DNA from: Ectothiorhodospiraceae bacterium
Lineage (GTDB): Bacteria; Pseudomonadota; Gammaproteobacteria; Nitrococcales; AK92
Length of the DNA: 8,447 nt
Direction of reading: 5' to 3'
Assembly: GCA_029263635.1 (NCBI GenBank)
Contig: JAJUFY010000079.1
Span: forward strand, 1 to 8,447
A program made the translations under genes and the position numbers. Positions within the stretch are counted from its first letter, which is position 1. Every line of letters starts with the position of its first letter. Of this stretch, positions 1 to 6,681 are shown piece after piece. Under the pieces are notes generated by a model that saw only the letters and a program-made list of their open reading frames with translations, did not search any database and was not told where the DNA came from.

Positions 1-451
1 CCACTTCGATCCGGCCGTCGGAGGCCAGGTCGATCCGGTCGTTCAGCAGCCCGGCGGCGAACTCGGCGCGCTCCCGCACCCGCTGCTGGTAGCGTTCGAA
101 CATGCGGTAGCCGGCGCTGACATTGCCGCGGCGGATCTCGTCGTCGAGCTGGGTGACGCCGCGCCGGAACTCCTCGACGTCCTCGCGCAGCAGGTAGTAG
201 CGCTCCTGGTCCAGCATGTCGAGGTAGGCATCCAGTGCCTTGACGGCCATGGCGTCGTCGATGGGCAGCGAGCGGTAGTGATATTCGGACAACAGCTCGC
301 TGATCAGCCGCGCCTTGCGGATCTGCATCTGGGCAGCCGCCTTGCCGCTGCTCTCCGTCGGCGCCGTCGGCGCCGACGTGACCGGAACCGCGATCAGGGC
401 GACAGCGACGACCAGCAGAAGGCGGGCGAGTAACTGCCGGATGTTTGTCAT
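1..451 (-). CDS. prc: Tail-specific (carboxy-terminal processing) protease Prc/Tsp, N-terminal part, cut by window edge
   Basis: Only the first 150 codons are present; the gene runs off the left edge, so the PDZ and Ser-Lys catalytic domains cannot be seen. The start (MTNIRQLLARLLLVVAVALI) is a signal peptide with a likely cleavage after VTSA (residue 27). The mature part matches the helical N-terminal domain of Prc: a segment like 'LLSEYHYRSLPIDDAMAV' (about 52-69), then 'YLDMLDQERYYLL' (about 74-86), then a region ending in 'FERYQQRVRERAEF'. Known Prc proteins are periplasmic proteases that degrade or process proteins from their C-termini, including cell-wall enzymes. The ATG at 451 has only a weak ribosome site. 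An in-frame TTG at 472 with AGGATGAG upstream is an alternative start adding seven residues. The gene lies 52 bases after pepN on the same strand. The family call is confident; the exact subfamily cannot be tested without the catalytic part. Confidence 0.85.
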   Translation of the reverse strand, partial: MTNIRQLLARLLLVVAVALIAVPVTSAPTAPTESSGKAAAQMQIRKARLISELLSEYHYRSLPIDDAMAVKALDAYLDMLDQERYYLLREDVEEFRRGVTQLDDEIRRGNVSAGYRMFERYQQRVRERAEFAAGLLNDRIDLASDGRIEV

Positions 452-503
452 GGTGTTGTTCTCAGCACGCAATGGCGTCTCATCCTCGTATGGAGGCCGG
501 CGA

Positions 504-3128
504 TCAGGCCGGCTGCTCCAGGCTACGGGTCGCGACCTCATAGACATCGGGCGACAGGCTCGGAGCGGCAGCAATCCGTACCAGCTGCTCGCGCATCAGC
601 TGCCGGCGTCCCGGCTCGTAGCGCCGCCAGCGGCTCAGGCCGCTGGCCAGGCGCGCGGCGATCTGCGGGTTGATGCCGTCCAGCTGTAATACGTAGTCGG
701 CCAGGAAAGCGTAGCCGGCGCCGGAAGGGTCGTGGAAACGGGCCGGATTGCTGTGGCAGAACGCCCCGATAAGCGCTCTGACCTTGTTGGGGTTGTGGAG
801 TTCGAAGGCCGGATGCGCGGTAAGCGCCTGCACCCGCGCCAGGGTGTCGGCCCGCGTCGACAGCGCCTGCACCCGGAACCATTTGTCCACCACCAGCGGG
901 TCGTGCTGCCAGTGCTGGTAGAAGCTGTCCAGCGCCTGGTCGGCCGCCGGCCGCTCGGTATCGGCCAGCAGGCTGAGGGCCGCCAGCCGGTCGGTCATGT
1001 TGTCGGCCTGGATGAACTGCCGGGCGGCGAGTTCGGCGGCCTCGTCGGAGCCGCCGGCCATCAGGTAGCTCAACGCCAGGTTCTTGAGCCGCCGGCAGCC
1101 GGCGGCGGTTTCCCGATCGTTTGTTCCGGCACCGTCGTTGCGCAGGTAGACCTGCAGCCAGAGGTCGGCCAGGTCTGTGCCCAGGCCCCGGCGCAGGCCG
1201 TGGCGGGCAGCGTGGACGGCGCCCGGATCGATCTCCTCCAGCTGCTCGCCGAGGTAGCTCTCGGACGGCAGGGTCAGTGCTTCGGCAACGAAGGCCGGGT
1301 CGAGGCGGGCATCCTCCAGCAGGGTCCGGAACGCTTCCCGCAGCGCAGACGGTACCGCGGCCTGCGGGGTCGCCAGCCGGGCCAGCAGCAGCCGCGTCAT
1401 CAGCCGCTGGCCGGCCTCCCAGCGATTGAACGGATCCTGGTCCTGCGCGAGCAGGAAGGCGAGCTGGCCGTCGGTGTAGGGGTAGTTCAGCTGCACCGGC
1501 GCCGAGAAGCGGCGCAGCAGCGAGGGCAGCGGCCGCGCCGGCAGGTCTTCGAACACGAAGCTCTGCTCGGCCTCGGTCAGCTCCAGCACCCGTTCCGTTC
1601 CGGCCGGTTCCGATTCGCCGGCGAGCCGCAGCGGCAACGGCCGGCCGCTGTCGTCGAGCAGGCCCATGCGCAGCGGAATGTGAAACGGCTGCTTGTCCGG
1701 CTGGCCGGGGGTGGGCGGGCAGCTCTGGCGCACGGTCAGGGTGTAGCGGCGTGTTTCGGCATCGTAGTCGTCGCTGACATCGAGTACCGGCGTGCCCGCC
1801 TGTGCATACCAGCGGCCGAACTGGGCGAGATCGCGGCCGTTGGCGTCGGCCATGGCGGCGAGGAAGTCGTCGCAGGTGACGGCCTGGCCGTCGTGGCGCT
1901 GGAAGTAGAGCTCCAGCCCGCGGCGGAAGCCGTCCGCCCCCAGCAGGGTGTGGTACATGCGGATGACTTCGGCGCCCTTGTTGTAGATGGTTGCCGTGTA
2001 GAAATTATTGATCTCGACGTAGCTGTCCGGGCGCACCGGATGCGCCATGGGGCCGGCATCCTCCGGGAACTGCTGGGCGCGCAGGATGCGCACGTCCTCG
2101 ATGCGCTTGACCGCCGCCGAGCTCATGTCGGCGGCGAACTGCTGTTCGCGGAAGACGGTCAGGCCTTCCTTCAGCGACAGCTGGAACCAGTCCCGGCAGG
2201 TGACCCGGTTGCCGGTCCAGTTGTGGAAGTACTCGTGGCCGATCACCGCCAGCACGTTGTCGAAATCGGTGTCGGTGGCGGTGTCGGGGTCGGCCAGCAC
2301 GTACTGGGTGTTGAAGATGTTGAGCCCCTTGTTCTCCATCGCCCCCATGTTGAAGTCGCCGACCGCGACGATCATGTAGATGTCGAGGTCGTACTCCAGC
2401 CCATAGGTTTCTTCGTCCCAGCGCATGGCGCGCTTGAGGGACTCCATGGCGTGGTCGGTCCTGCCGAGGTTCTGGGGCTCGACGTAGATTTCCAGCGCGA
2501 CCTCGCGGCCGGAAGCGGTGGTGAAGCTGTCGCGGTTGCAGGCCAGGTCGCCGGCCACCATGGCGAACAGATAAGCCGGCTTGGGGAAGGGATCTTCCCA
2601 GACCACGTAATGGCGGTCGTCGTCCAGCTCCCCGCGCTCGATCGGGTTGCCGTTCGACAGCAGCACCGGATAGCGGACCCGGTCGGCGATGATCTTGGTC
2701 CTGAAGCGCGCCATCACGTCCGGCCGGTCGGGATAGTAGGTGATGCGGCGAAAACCCTCCGCTTCGCACTGGGTGCAGAACATGCCGCCGGACTTGTACA
2801 GGCCTTCCAGTGCGGTATTGAGCTGAGGGTGGATGCGGGTCGTGACCTGCAGGCGGAATTGCTCGGGGACCTCGGCGACGGTCAGGCCGTCGGCGTCCAC
2901 CCGATAGGCTTCCGGCGGCAGCGGCTCGCCGTTCAGCGCCAGGGCGATCAGCTCCAGCTGCTGGCCGTCCAGCCGCAACGGCTCGCGATGATCGCCGTTG
3001 CGCCGCATCGCCAGCTCGGAGCGGACGATGGTTTCCTGCTCGCCCAGCTCGAATTCCAGCGCGACGGTGTCGACCAGATAGGACGGCGGCCTGTAATCCC
3101 GGCGGTGAACGGTACGTGGCTGGGTCAT
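504..3128 (-). CDS. pepN: Aminopeptidase N (M1 family zinc metallopeptidase)
   Basis: This cytoplasmic zinc enzyme removes N-terminal residues from peptides in the last steps of protein turnover. The 874 residues are close to the 870 of E. coli PepN, and the key residues sit one position later than there. The substrate-binding GAMEN motif is at 262-266. The zinc site is HEYFH at 298-302 with the third ligand Glu321 (HExxH-x18-E), catalytic Glu299, and the transition-state Tyr382 in 'IYNKGAEV'. The N-terminal beta domain has the typical 'CTQCEAEGFRRITYYPDRPDVM' region (about 118-139), and the C-terminal helical domain is complete. The ATG at 3128 is supported by an AGGAAA ribosome site at 3133-3138 and by the usual PepN start 'MTQ...DYRPPSY'. 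A promoter lies just upstream, and prc follows on the same strand. Nothing is truncated or missing. Confidence 0.98.
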   Translation of the reverse strand: MTQPRTVHRRDYRPPSYLVDTVALEFELGEQETIVRSELAMRRNGDHREPLRLDGQQLELIALALNGEPLPPEAYRVDADGLTVAEVPEQFRLQVTTRIHPQLNTALEGLYKSGGMFCTQCEAEGFRRITYYPDRPDVMARFRTKIIADRVRYPVLLSNGNPIERGELDDDRHYVVWEDPFPKPAYLFAMVAGDLACNRDSFTTASGREVALEIYVEPQNLGRTDHAMESLKRAMRWDEETYGLEYDLDIYMIVAVGDFNMGAMENKGLNIFNTQYVLADPDTATDTDFDNVLAVIGHEYFHNWTGNRVTCRDWFQLSLKEGLTVFREQQFAADMSSAAVKRIEDVRILRAQQFPEDAGPMAHPVRPDSYVEINNFYTATIYNKGAEVIRMYHTLLGADGFRRGLELYFQRHDGQAVTCDDFLAAMADANGRDLAQFGRWYAQAGTPVLDVSDDYDAETRRYTLTVRQSCPPTPGQPDKQPFHIPLRMGLLDDSGRPLPLRLAGESEPAGTERVLELTEAEQSFVFEDLPARPLPSLLRRFSAPVQLNYPYTDGQLAFLLAQDQDPFNRWEAGQRLMTRLLLARLATPQAAVPSALREAFRTLLEDARLDPAFVAEALTLPSESYLGEQLEEIDPGAVHAARHGLRRGLGTDLADLWLQVYLRNDGAGTNDRETAAGCRRLKNLALSYLMAGGSDEAAELAARQFIQADNMTDRLAALSLLADTERPAADQALDSFYQHWQHDPLVVDKWFRVQALSTRADTLARVQALTAHPAFELHNPNKVRALIGAFCHSNPARFHDPSGAGYAFLADYVLQLDGINPQIAARLASGLSRWRRYEPGRRQLMREQLVRIAAAPSLSPDVYEVATRSLEQPA

Positions 3129-3132
3129 CGGA

Positions 3133-3168
3133 TTTCCTGACGCGGCACGGCACTAAGGACACACTATA
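3133..3168 (-). promoter_or_regulatory. Putative pepN promoter -10 box and ribosome binding site
   Basis: Read on the minus strand, TATAGT at 3163-3168 is a 5/6 match to the sigma-70 -10 box, and AGGAAA at 3133-3138 is a good Shine-Dalgarno site six bases before the pepN ATG. Transcription would start near 3155, giving a leader of about 27 bases. No good -35 hexamer lies 16-18 bases upstream; that position falls within the AT-rich tandem repeat, so the promoter may need an activator. The ribosome site is well supported; the promoter is an inference. Confidence 0.45.
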
Positions 3169-3193
3169 AGCAATAGCTTAAGGCAATAGCTTA
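3168..3193. repeat. 13-bp tandem repeat with internal dyad, possible operator
   Basis: AAGCAATAGCTTA (3168-3180) is followed directly by AGGCAATAGCTTA (3181-3193), with 12 of 13 bases identical. The first copy, extended by one base, is the inverted repeat TAAGC-AATA-GCTTA. It is an AT-rich island in GC-rich surroundings and abuts the putative -10 box of pepN, where a -35 element or activator site would lie. That position suggests a regulator-binding site, but no regulator family can be named from it. Confidence 0.45.
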
Positions 3194-3397
3194 CTGTATC
3201 GGCGGCGTCGCCGCTCGACCGCGCCAGCTCGCGAACCTGGATTATTCTTCTGCAACTCTTGGTGCTGGCGCGGCTCGATTCAATCGACCGAACGGATTGC
3301 GAACCTTGTGCGGACATTCCCCGTTTCCAGTGGTAGCCTTCCTGCCTTCCGCGCAATTCCGCCTTCGGCGGGCGCAGTGATACAGACGAGCTGTGTG

Positions 3398-4297
3398 ATG
3401 TTTGGGATACCCCGATATGGACTCTGGCCAGAGATGCGCAACCGGCCGGGTCCGCAGCTGGAGCTGGTCGAGCGGCGGCCGTCGAAGCCTGTACTCCAGG
3501 CCCCGGTGCTGCTCGTGCACGGTGCCTATGCCGGTGCCTGGTGCTGGGAGGAATACTTCCTCCCGTACTTCGCCGAGCGGGGAGTGCATGCCTATGCCCT
3601 GAGCCTGCGCGGTCACGGCCGCAGCGAGGGCCGGCAGCAGCTGCCGATGACGGCGCTGGCGGACTACGTCGAGGACATCGAGCAGGTCGTTGCGCAGCTG
3701 CCGCAGACGCCGGTGCTGGTCGGTCATTCCATGGGCGGCATGGTGGTGCAGAAATACCTGGAACGGCATGACGATGTGCCGGGCGTGGTGCTGATGGCCT
3801 CGGTGCCGCCGCAGGGGCTGTGCCTGCCTGCCCTGCAGCTGCTGCTGAACGATCCCTGGCTGTTCTGGCAGGTGTCGCTGATGCAGTACACCAGCCCCTC
3901 CCATGCCAGCTTCGAGAGCGACCGCCCGCTGGTCTTCTCCGACGCCCTCTCGGACGCCGACCGCCAGCGGTTCCGCCGCCGGTTCGGCCCGGAGTCGGCC
4001 CGCGCCATGTGGGACATGACCCTGTCCGACCTGGTCTGCCCGTGGCGCATCAAGAAGCCGCCGATGCTGGTGCTCGGCGGCGGCAGCGACGTGCTGTTCA
4101 CGGAAAAGATGGTCCGCTCGACCGCCAGTGCCTACGGGGTTCAGGCCGAGATCTTCCCGGACATGGCCCACTTGATGATGCTGGAGCCGGGCTGGCAGCA
4201 GGTCGCCGACCGCATCATCGACTGGCTGATTGCGCTGGAAGGCGGCAAGCCGCCTTCCAGCAAAACGGCAGGGGCGCGCCGCCGCGCCAGGCCGTAA
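3398..4297 (+). CDS. Alpha/beta hydrolase (lysophospholipase/esterase-like)
   Basis: This is a 299-residue alpha/beta-fold hydrolase; the substrate is unknown. Numbered from the ATG at 3398, the oxyanion-hole motif 'HGAYAGAWCW' is at 41-50 and a conserved 'LSLRGHGRSEG' follows at 69-79. The nucleophile elbow GHSMGG has Ser111, the acid is Asp231 in 'GGGSDVLFT', and the base is His258 in 'MAHLMMLEP', so the triad is intact. There is no signal peptide, so it is probably cytoplasmic. The start is uncertain: the frame is open from a GTG at 3308, and another ATG lies at 3434. None has a strong ribosome site, and family members usually begin shortly before the 'LELVERRP' segment, which favours 3398 or 3434. 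The last 15 or so residues are Pro/Arg-rich and lie beyond the fold, after a strong hairpin in the DNA. It is transcribed away from pepN and has no partner gene beside it. Confidence 0.88.
   Translation: MFGIPRYGLWPEMRNRPGPQLELVERRPSKPVLQAPVLLVHGAYAGAWCWEEYFLPYFAERGVHAYALSLRGHGRSEGRQQLPMTALADYVEDIEQVVAQLPQTPVLVGHSMGGMVVQKYLERHDDVPGVVLMASVPPQGLCLPALQLLLNDPWLFWQVSLMQYTSPSHASFESDRPLVFSDALSDADRQRFRRRFGPESARAMWDMTLSDLVCPWRIKKPPMLVLGGGSDVLFTEKMVRSTASAYGVQAEIFPDMAHLMMLEPGWQQVADRIIDWLIALEGGKPPSSKTAGARRRARP
4234..4261. repeat. Perfect 12-bp hairpin inside the hydrolase 3' end
   Basis: Bases 4234-4245 (GCTGGAAGGCGG) pair perfectly with 4250-4261 around a CAAG loop. The hairpin lies about 35 bases before the hydrolase stop codon and encodes part of the low-complexity tail. 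It has no downstream T tract on either strand, so it is not a classic terminator. It could affect 3' end stability or be a single REP-like element. Confidence 0.6.
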
Positions 4298-4310
4298 GGA
4301 TCGGCCACGC

Positions 4311-4340
4311 CCGCTCCGGCTCGCGAACAGGCCGGAGCGG
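4311..4340 (+). terminator. Hairpin after hydrolase stop, terminator-like without T tract
   Basis: CCGCTCCGGC (4311-4320) and GCCGGAGCGG (4331-4340) form a perfect 10-bp stem around a 10-base loop, 13 bases after the hydrolase stop codon. Position and stability suggest transcript-end formation or 3' protection. There is no run of T after it, so factor-independent termination at this hairpin alone is doubtful. Confidence 0.4.
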
Positions 4341-4438
4341 CAGACAGTCCCATGGCCGAAGCGCCGCCTCGGCTGCCGAGAGGACGGGCAGCCTGTGCCC
4401 CGCCTATCCCGCCAATCCGCTTGCCAGCCTGTTGTTCT

Positions 4439-4460
4439 GCCCCGGAACCGGGGCGATTTT
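4439..4460 (+). terminator. Probable rho-independent terminator
   Basis: GCCCCG (4439-4444) pairs with CGGGGC (4449-4454) around a GAAC loop and is followed by GATTTT, the normal layout of an intrinsic terminator on the plus strand. The stem is short and the T tract has only four bases. It would end hydrolase transcription and isolate the pilin gene downstream. Confidence 0.45.
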
Positions 4461-4481
4461 CCCGAAACGCGACGCAACCGC

Positions 4482-4509
4482 TAGAAATCGCTGGCGGTCT
4501 GGCTATGCT
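4482..4509 (+). promoter_or_regulatory. Weak candidate sigma-70 promoter for the pilin gene
   Basis: TAGAAA (4482-4487) and TATGCT (4504-4509) each match four of six consensus bases with a 16-base spacer, just past the terminator-like hairpin. A start near 4516 would give a leader of about 120 bases before the pilin. The match is weak and could be chance. I found no sigma-54 -24/-12 pair with correct spacing. Confidence 0.22.
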
Positions 4510-4637
4510 CGCGGGCTCTCGTGTGTGCGAGTCTGTCGACCGGGCAGGCAACGACCGGCGGGTTCGAGGTCCGTATCAGTCATACCAGGGATGCGCGGCA
4601 GGCTCGATTGTCTGGCTTGCATTTAAGAAGGGATTGC

Positions 4638-5138
4638 GTGGTGGTTGTTGGAAGAAATGATGGTTTTGCGGTCATTGAGCTGATGATCGTGTTCATCATT
4701 GTTTGCGTGACGGCTGCAAGCGCTGTTCCACAGTTTTTCGATTTCGGGAGAAACGCCGGGAATTCGGAGGTCGAGGAAATCGGCCAGAAGCTGACATCGA
4801 CGATCCAATACGCGCATGCGCTCTGGCTGGTGCAGGGAGCCGCTGGTGCCGCCAGCATCGATCTCGGCAATGGCGCCACGATCGATATGAATGCGAACGG
4901 CTGGCCTGTCGGCGGGGCCGGCAAGCCTGCCCTCGCTGGCAGGCAGGACGCGCAGTGCGTATATCTCTGGGAGAATCTGCTCCAGAATCCGCCGGCCATT
5001 GCCGTCAAGGCCGATGACGCGGCAACGGAATGGGTCGCCTGGTCCGCGGCCGACACCTGTGTGTTTGCATACGCCCATGATCCGGAGAAACTGATTGTCT
5101 ATACGACCAGCACCGGCGAGGTGGAAGTCAGAAGCTGA
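4638..5138 (+). CDS. MSHA-like type IV pilin / pseudopilin, orphan
   Basis: The 166-residue product is a prepilin. The short leader (MVVVGRNDG) ends at a prepilin-peptidase site, G9^F10AVIE14, with the essential Glu at mature position 5. A hydrophobic helix, 'LMIVFIIVCVTAASAVPQF', follows. The globular part resembles MshA-family pilins: 'AHALWLVQG', then 'MNANGWPV', then Cys107 in 'CVYLWENLLQNPP', then Cys141 in 'CVFAYAHD', and a C-terminal 'YTTSTGEVEV'. The two cysteines could form the usual pilin disulfide; a third, Cys23, is in the membrane helix. The GTG at 4638 is chosen because AAGGGA lies at 4628-4633; a second GTG at 4641 is equally possible. Oddities are Ala-Val in place of the usual Thr-Leu after the cleavage site, and an acidic residue just before it. 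No pilus assembly or peptidase gene is nearby, so it must rely on machinery encoded elsewhere. Confidence 0.85.
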   Translation: MVVVGRNDGFAVIELMIVFIIVCVTAASAVPQFFDFGRNAGNSEVEEIGQKLTSTIQYAHALWLVQGAAGAASIDLGNGATIDMNANGWPVGGAGKPALAGRQDAQCVYLWENLLQNPPAIAVKADDAATEWVAWSAADTCVFAYAHDPEKLIVYTTSTGEVEVRS

Positions 5139-5139
5139 C

Positions 5140-5159
5140 GGCCGCGATCGATCGAGGCC
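5140..5159. repeat. 20-bp near-perfect palindrome after the pilin stop
   Basis: The segment begins and ends in GGCC around a core CGATCGATCG; all but one symmetric pair match (18 of 20 bases). It starts two bases after the pilin stop codon. It has no T tract, so it is a poor terminator; it could be a binding site or chance in GC-rich DNA. Confidence 0.35.
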
Positions 5160-5283
5160 CGGTGTTCCTCCGCCGTCGCGCGCACGTTCGAAACGGAAGC
5201 TCCTTCCCCAAGGCGGCTCGACAGCGCACCTGCCTTCGGACACCATTAGCGGCGCCCAACGATAACCAGGGTCTGCTGTCGCC

Positions 5284-6330
5284 GTGTATCCGCTGCTGCG
5301 TTCCTTGCTGTTCCGCCTCGGCCCCGAGGCCTCCCACACACTTGCCCTCGAGGCGCTGAAGCGCACCCACCGCCTGGGCGGCGCGCGCCTGCTCTGCCGT
5401 CGGCCGCCGTTGCTGCCGCGGCGGGTGATGGGCATCGATTTTCCGAATCCGGTCGGACTGGCGGCCGGGCTCGACAAGAACGGCGACTATCTGGACGCGC
5501 TGGCGAGCCTCGGCTTCGGCTTCATCGAGCTGGGGACCGTGACGCCGCGGCCGCAGCCGGGCAATCCCAGGCCGCGGCTGTTCCGGTTGCCGCGGGCGCA
5601 GGCGCTGATCAACCGGATGGGCTTCAACAACAAGGGTGTCGATCATCTGGTGACGCGGGTGCGGCGGGCGCGCTACCGCGGCGTGCTCGGCATCAACATC
5701 GGCAAGAACTTCGATACCCCGCTGGAGCGGGCGACCGAGGACTACCTGATCTGCCTGCGGCGGGTCTACAGCCTGGCCAGCTATGTGGTGATCAACGTCT
5801 CCTCGCCGAATACCGCCGGGCTGCGCGATCTGCAGCACGGCGAACTGCTGGACGAGCTGCTGGCGGCGCTGAAGGCCGAGCAGAAGCTGCTTACCGTGCA
5901 ATACGCCCGTTATGTGCCGCTGGTGATCAAGATCGCGCCCGACATGAACGAGGCGGAGCTGGAGCTGGTCGCGGACCGGCTGCTGGCGCACGGCATCGAT
6001 GGCGTGACCGCGACCAATACCACCCTTGGCCGCCAGGGCGTGCAGGGCCTGCCGCATGCCGAGCAGGCCGGCGGCCTGAGCGGAGCCCCCCTGCAGGAGC
6101 GCGCCACAGAGGTGGTGCGGCTGCTGAGCCGCTACCTGCACGGACGGATTCCCATCATCGGCGTCGGCGGGATTGTGAACCCGGAAGGGGCGTTGCAGAA
6201 GCTGCGCAATGGCGCCAGCCTGGTCCAGCTCTACACCGGCCTGATCTACCGCGGTCCGGCCCTGATCGGCGAATCGGTCTGGGCCCTGCACGAGGAGGCG
6301 CTGCGGGGGCTGGGCACCAGCGGCCGCTGA
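5284..6330 (+). CDS. pyrD: Dihydroorotate dehydrogenase (quinone), class 2
   Basis: This inner-membrane-associated FMN enzyme oxidises dihydroorotate to orotate with quinone as acceptor, the fourth step of pyrimidine synthesis. The 348 residues compare with 336 in E. coli, with a slightly longer C-terminus. The N-terminal helices 'MYPLLRSLLFRLGPEASHTLAL' are the membrane-association segment typical of class 2. FMN and substrate motifs follow: 'AAGLDKNG' (60-67), 'GTVTPRPQPGN' (84-94), 'NRMGFNN' (110-116), 'GINIGKN' (136-142), 'NVSSPNTAGL' (171-180) with the class 2 catalytic base Ser174, Lys216 in 'VIKIAPD', 'TNTT' (244-247), 'GGLSG' (263-267) and 'GVGGI' (293-297). The start is the GTG at 5284, fixed by the family N-terminus; the nearest ribosome-like site, AGGG at 5268-5271, is 12 bases away, so translation may be modest. 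No clear promoter is seen in the 145 bases upstream. No other pyr gene is adjacent. Confidence 0.97.
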   Translation: MYPLLRSLLFRLGPEASHTLALEALKRTHRLGGARLLCRRPPLLPRRVMGIDFPNPVGLAAGLDKNGDYLDALASLGFGFIELGTVTPRPQPGNPRPRLFRLPRAQALINRMGFNNKGVDHLVTRVRRARYRGVLGINIGKNFDTPLERATEDYLICLRRVYSLASYVVINVSSPNTAGLRDLQHGELLDELLAALKAEQKLLTVQYARYVPLVIKIAPDMNEAELELVADRLLAHGIDGVTATNTTLGRQGVQGLPHAEQAGGLSGAPLQERATEVVRLLSRYLHGRIPIIGVGGIVNPEGALQKLRNGASLVQLYTGLIYRGPALIGESVWALHEEALRGLGTSGR

Positions 6331-6375
6331 CGGTTCGCCAGGCGCCCGTTCCCGGCAGGCCGCAGCCGATTCCGC

Positions 6376-6404
6376 TTGTCATTCATCCGCCGGCTCTGGA
6401 AAAT
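6376..6404 (+). promoter_or_regulatory. Candidate promoter for tRNA-Ser
   Basis: TTGTCA (6376-6381, five of six consensus bases) and GAAAAT (6399-6404, four of six) are separated by 17 bases. Transcription would begin near 6411, only a few bases before the mature tRNA end. The GC-rich stretch between the -10 box and the start is typical of stable-RNA promoters under stringent control. It overlaps a GCCGGC inverted repeat (6389-6394 and 6406-6411). Confidence 0.4.
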
Positions 6405-6414
6405 GGCCGGCTCC

Positions 6415-6504
6415 GGAGGGTTGGCCGAGTGGTTGAAGGCACTGGTCTTGAAAACCAGCAGGGGTTAGCGCCCCTCCAGGGTTCGAATCCCTGACCCTCC
6501 GCCA
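6415..6504 (+). tRNA. tRNA-Ser, anticodon TGA
   Basis: The acceptor stem GGAGGGT (6415-6421) pairs perfectly with ACCCTCC (6494-6500), followed by discriminator G and an encoded CCA (6502-6504). The anticodon stem CTGGT/ACCAG encloses the loop CTTGAAA with anticodon TGA at 6449-6451, which reads UCA and other UCN codons. A long variable arm with a GGGG/CCCC stem (about 6461-6474) is the class II hallmark of serine tRNAs, and GGTTCGAATCC gives the T arm. At 90 bases it has the usual length. It is a single tRNA gene; I see no duplicate of its 3' end in the window that would point to an integrated element. Confidence 0.98.
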
Positions 6505-6681
6505 TCCATTTCCTGCCTCCCGGCTCTCTCCGCTATTCGTTACCCGCCAAGGCTTGCTTTGATTTTGCCGGGGCCCCAGTTCCAGCTAAATGCCACGCCT
6601 TACTGTGCAAGGGGGCGCGGCTGCGGCGCGGACAGGGAGGTCCGGCCGAGTGCGGTACCAAGGAAGGATCAAGCCAGCGTT

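Larger units (their letters stand above)
4298..4637. other. 340-base gap without a gene, between hydrolase and pilin
   Basis: No reading frame here looks like a real protein; the open frames have erratic Cys/Pro/Arg-rich composition. The gap holds a 10-bp hairpin just after the hydrolase stop, a second GC hairpin followed by TTTT (4439-4460), a weak promoter-like pair (4482-4509) and the pilin ribosome site (4628-4633). The stretch 4510-4620 contains nothing I recognise. Confidence 0.6.

Noticed and set aside
732..3140. 802-codon open frame on the plus strand opposite pepN
   Set aside because: It is antisense to the whole of an unmistakable pepN. Its Val/Gly/Gln/Arg-rich product has no domain, as expected when the opposite strand of a GC-rich gene lacks stops.
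2005..3162. 385-codon minus-strand frame overlapping pepN in another frame
   Set aside because: Low-complexity Arg/Gly/Ala/Pro product without any motif; pepN occupies the same bases on the same strand with full family conservation.
3359..3371. CCGCC-TTC-GGCGG hairpin upstream of the hydrolase
   Set aside because: Only five pairs, no T tract, and placed before the gene; within chance for this GC content.
3242..4477. 411-codon minus-strand frame opposite the hydrolase
   Set aside because: Arg/His/Gln-rich product without domains; the hydrolase on the other strand has an intact catalytic triad.
4555..4580. tRNA T-arm-like sequence (GGTTCGAGGTCC)
   Set aside because: No acceptor, D or anticodon stem can be built around it, and the T stem needs G-T pairs at both ends.
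4601..4625. Sigma-54-like promoter (TGGC/TTGCA) just before the pilin
   Set aside because: The GG and GC elements are not ten bases apart as required; no GG is present at the -24 position.
4352..4660. 102-codon plus-strand frame before the pilin
   Set aside because: Pro/Cys/Arg-rich, no motif, and it runs into the pilin start in a different frame; no ribosome site.
5128..6291. 387-codon minus-strand frame opposite pyrD
   Set aside because: Antisense to a clear pyrD; composition is an artefact of GC-rich codon use.
6415..6504. tRNA-Ser as an integration site of a mobile element
   Set aside because: No integrase gene and no repeat of the tRNA 3' end are found in the window; the genes downstream do not look foreign.
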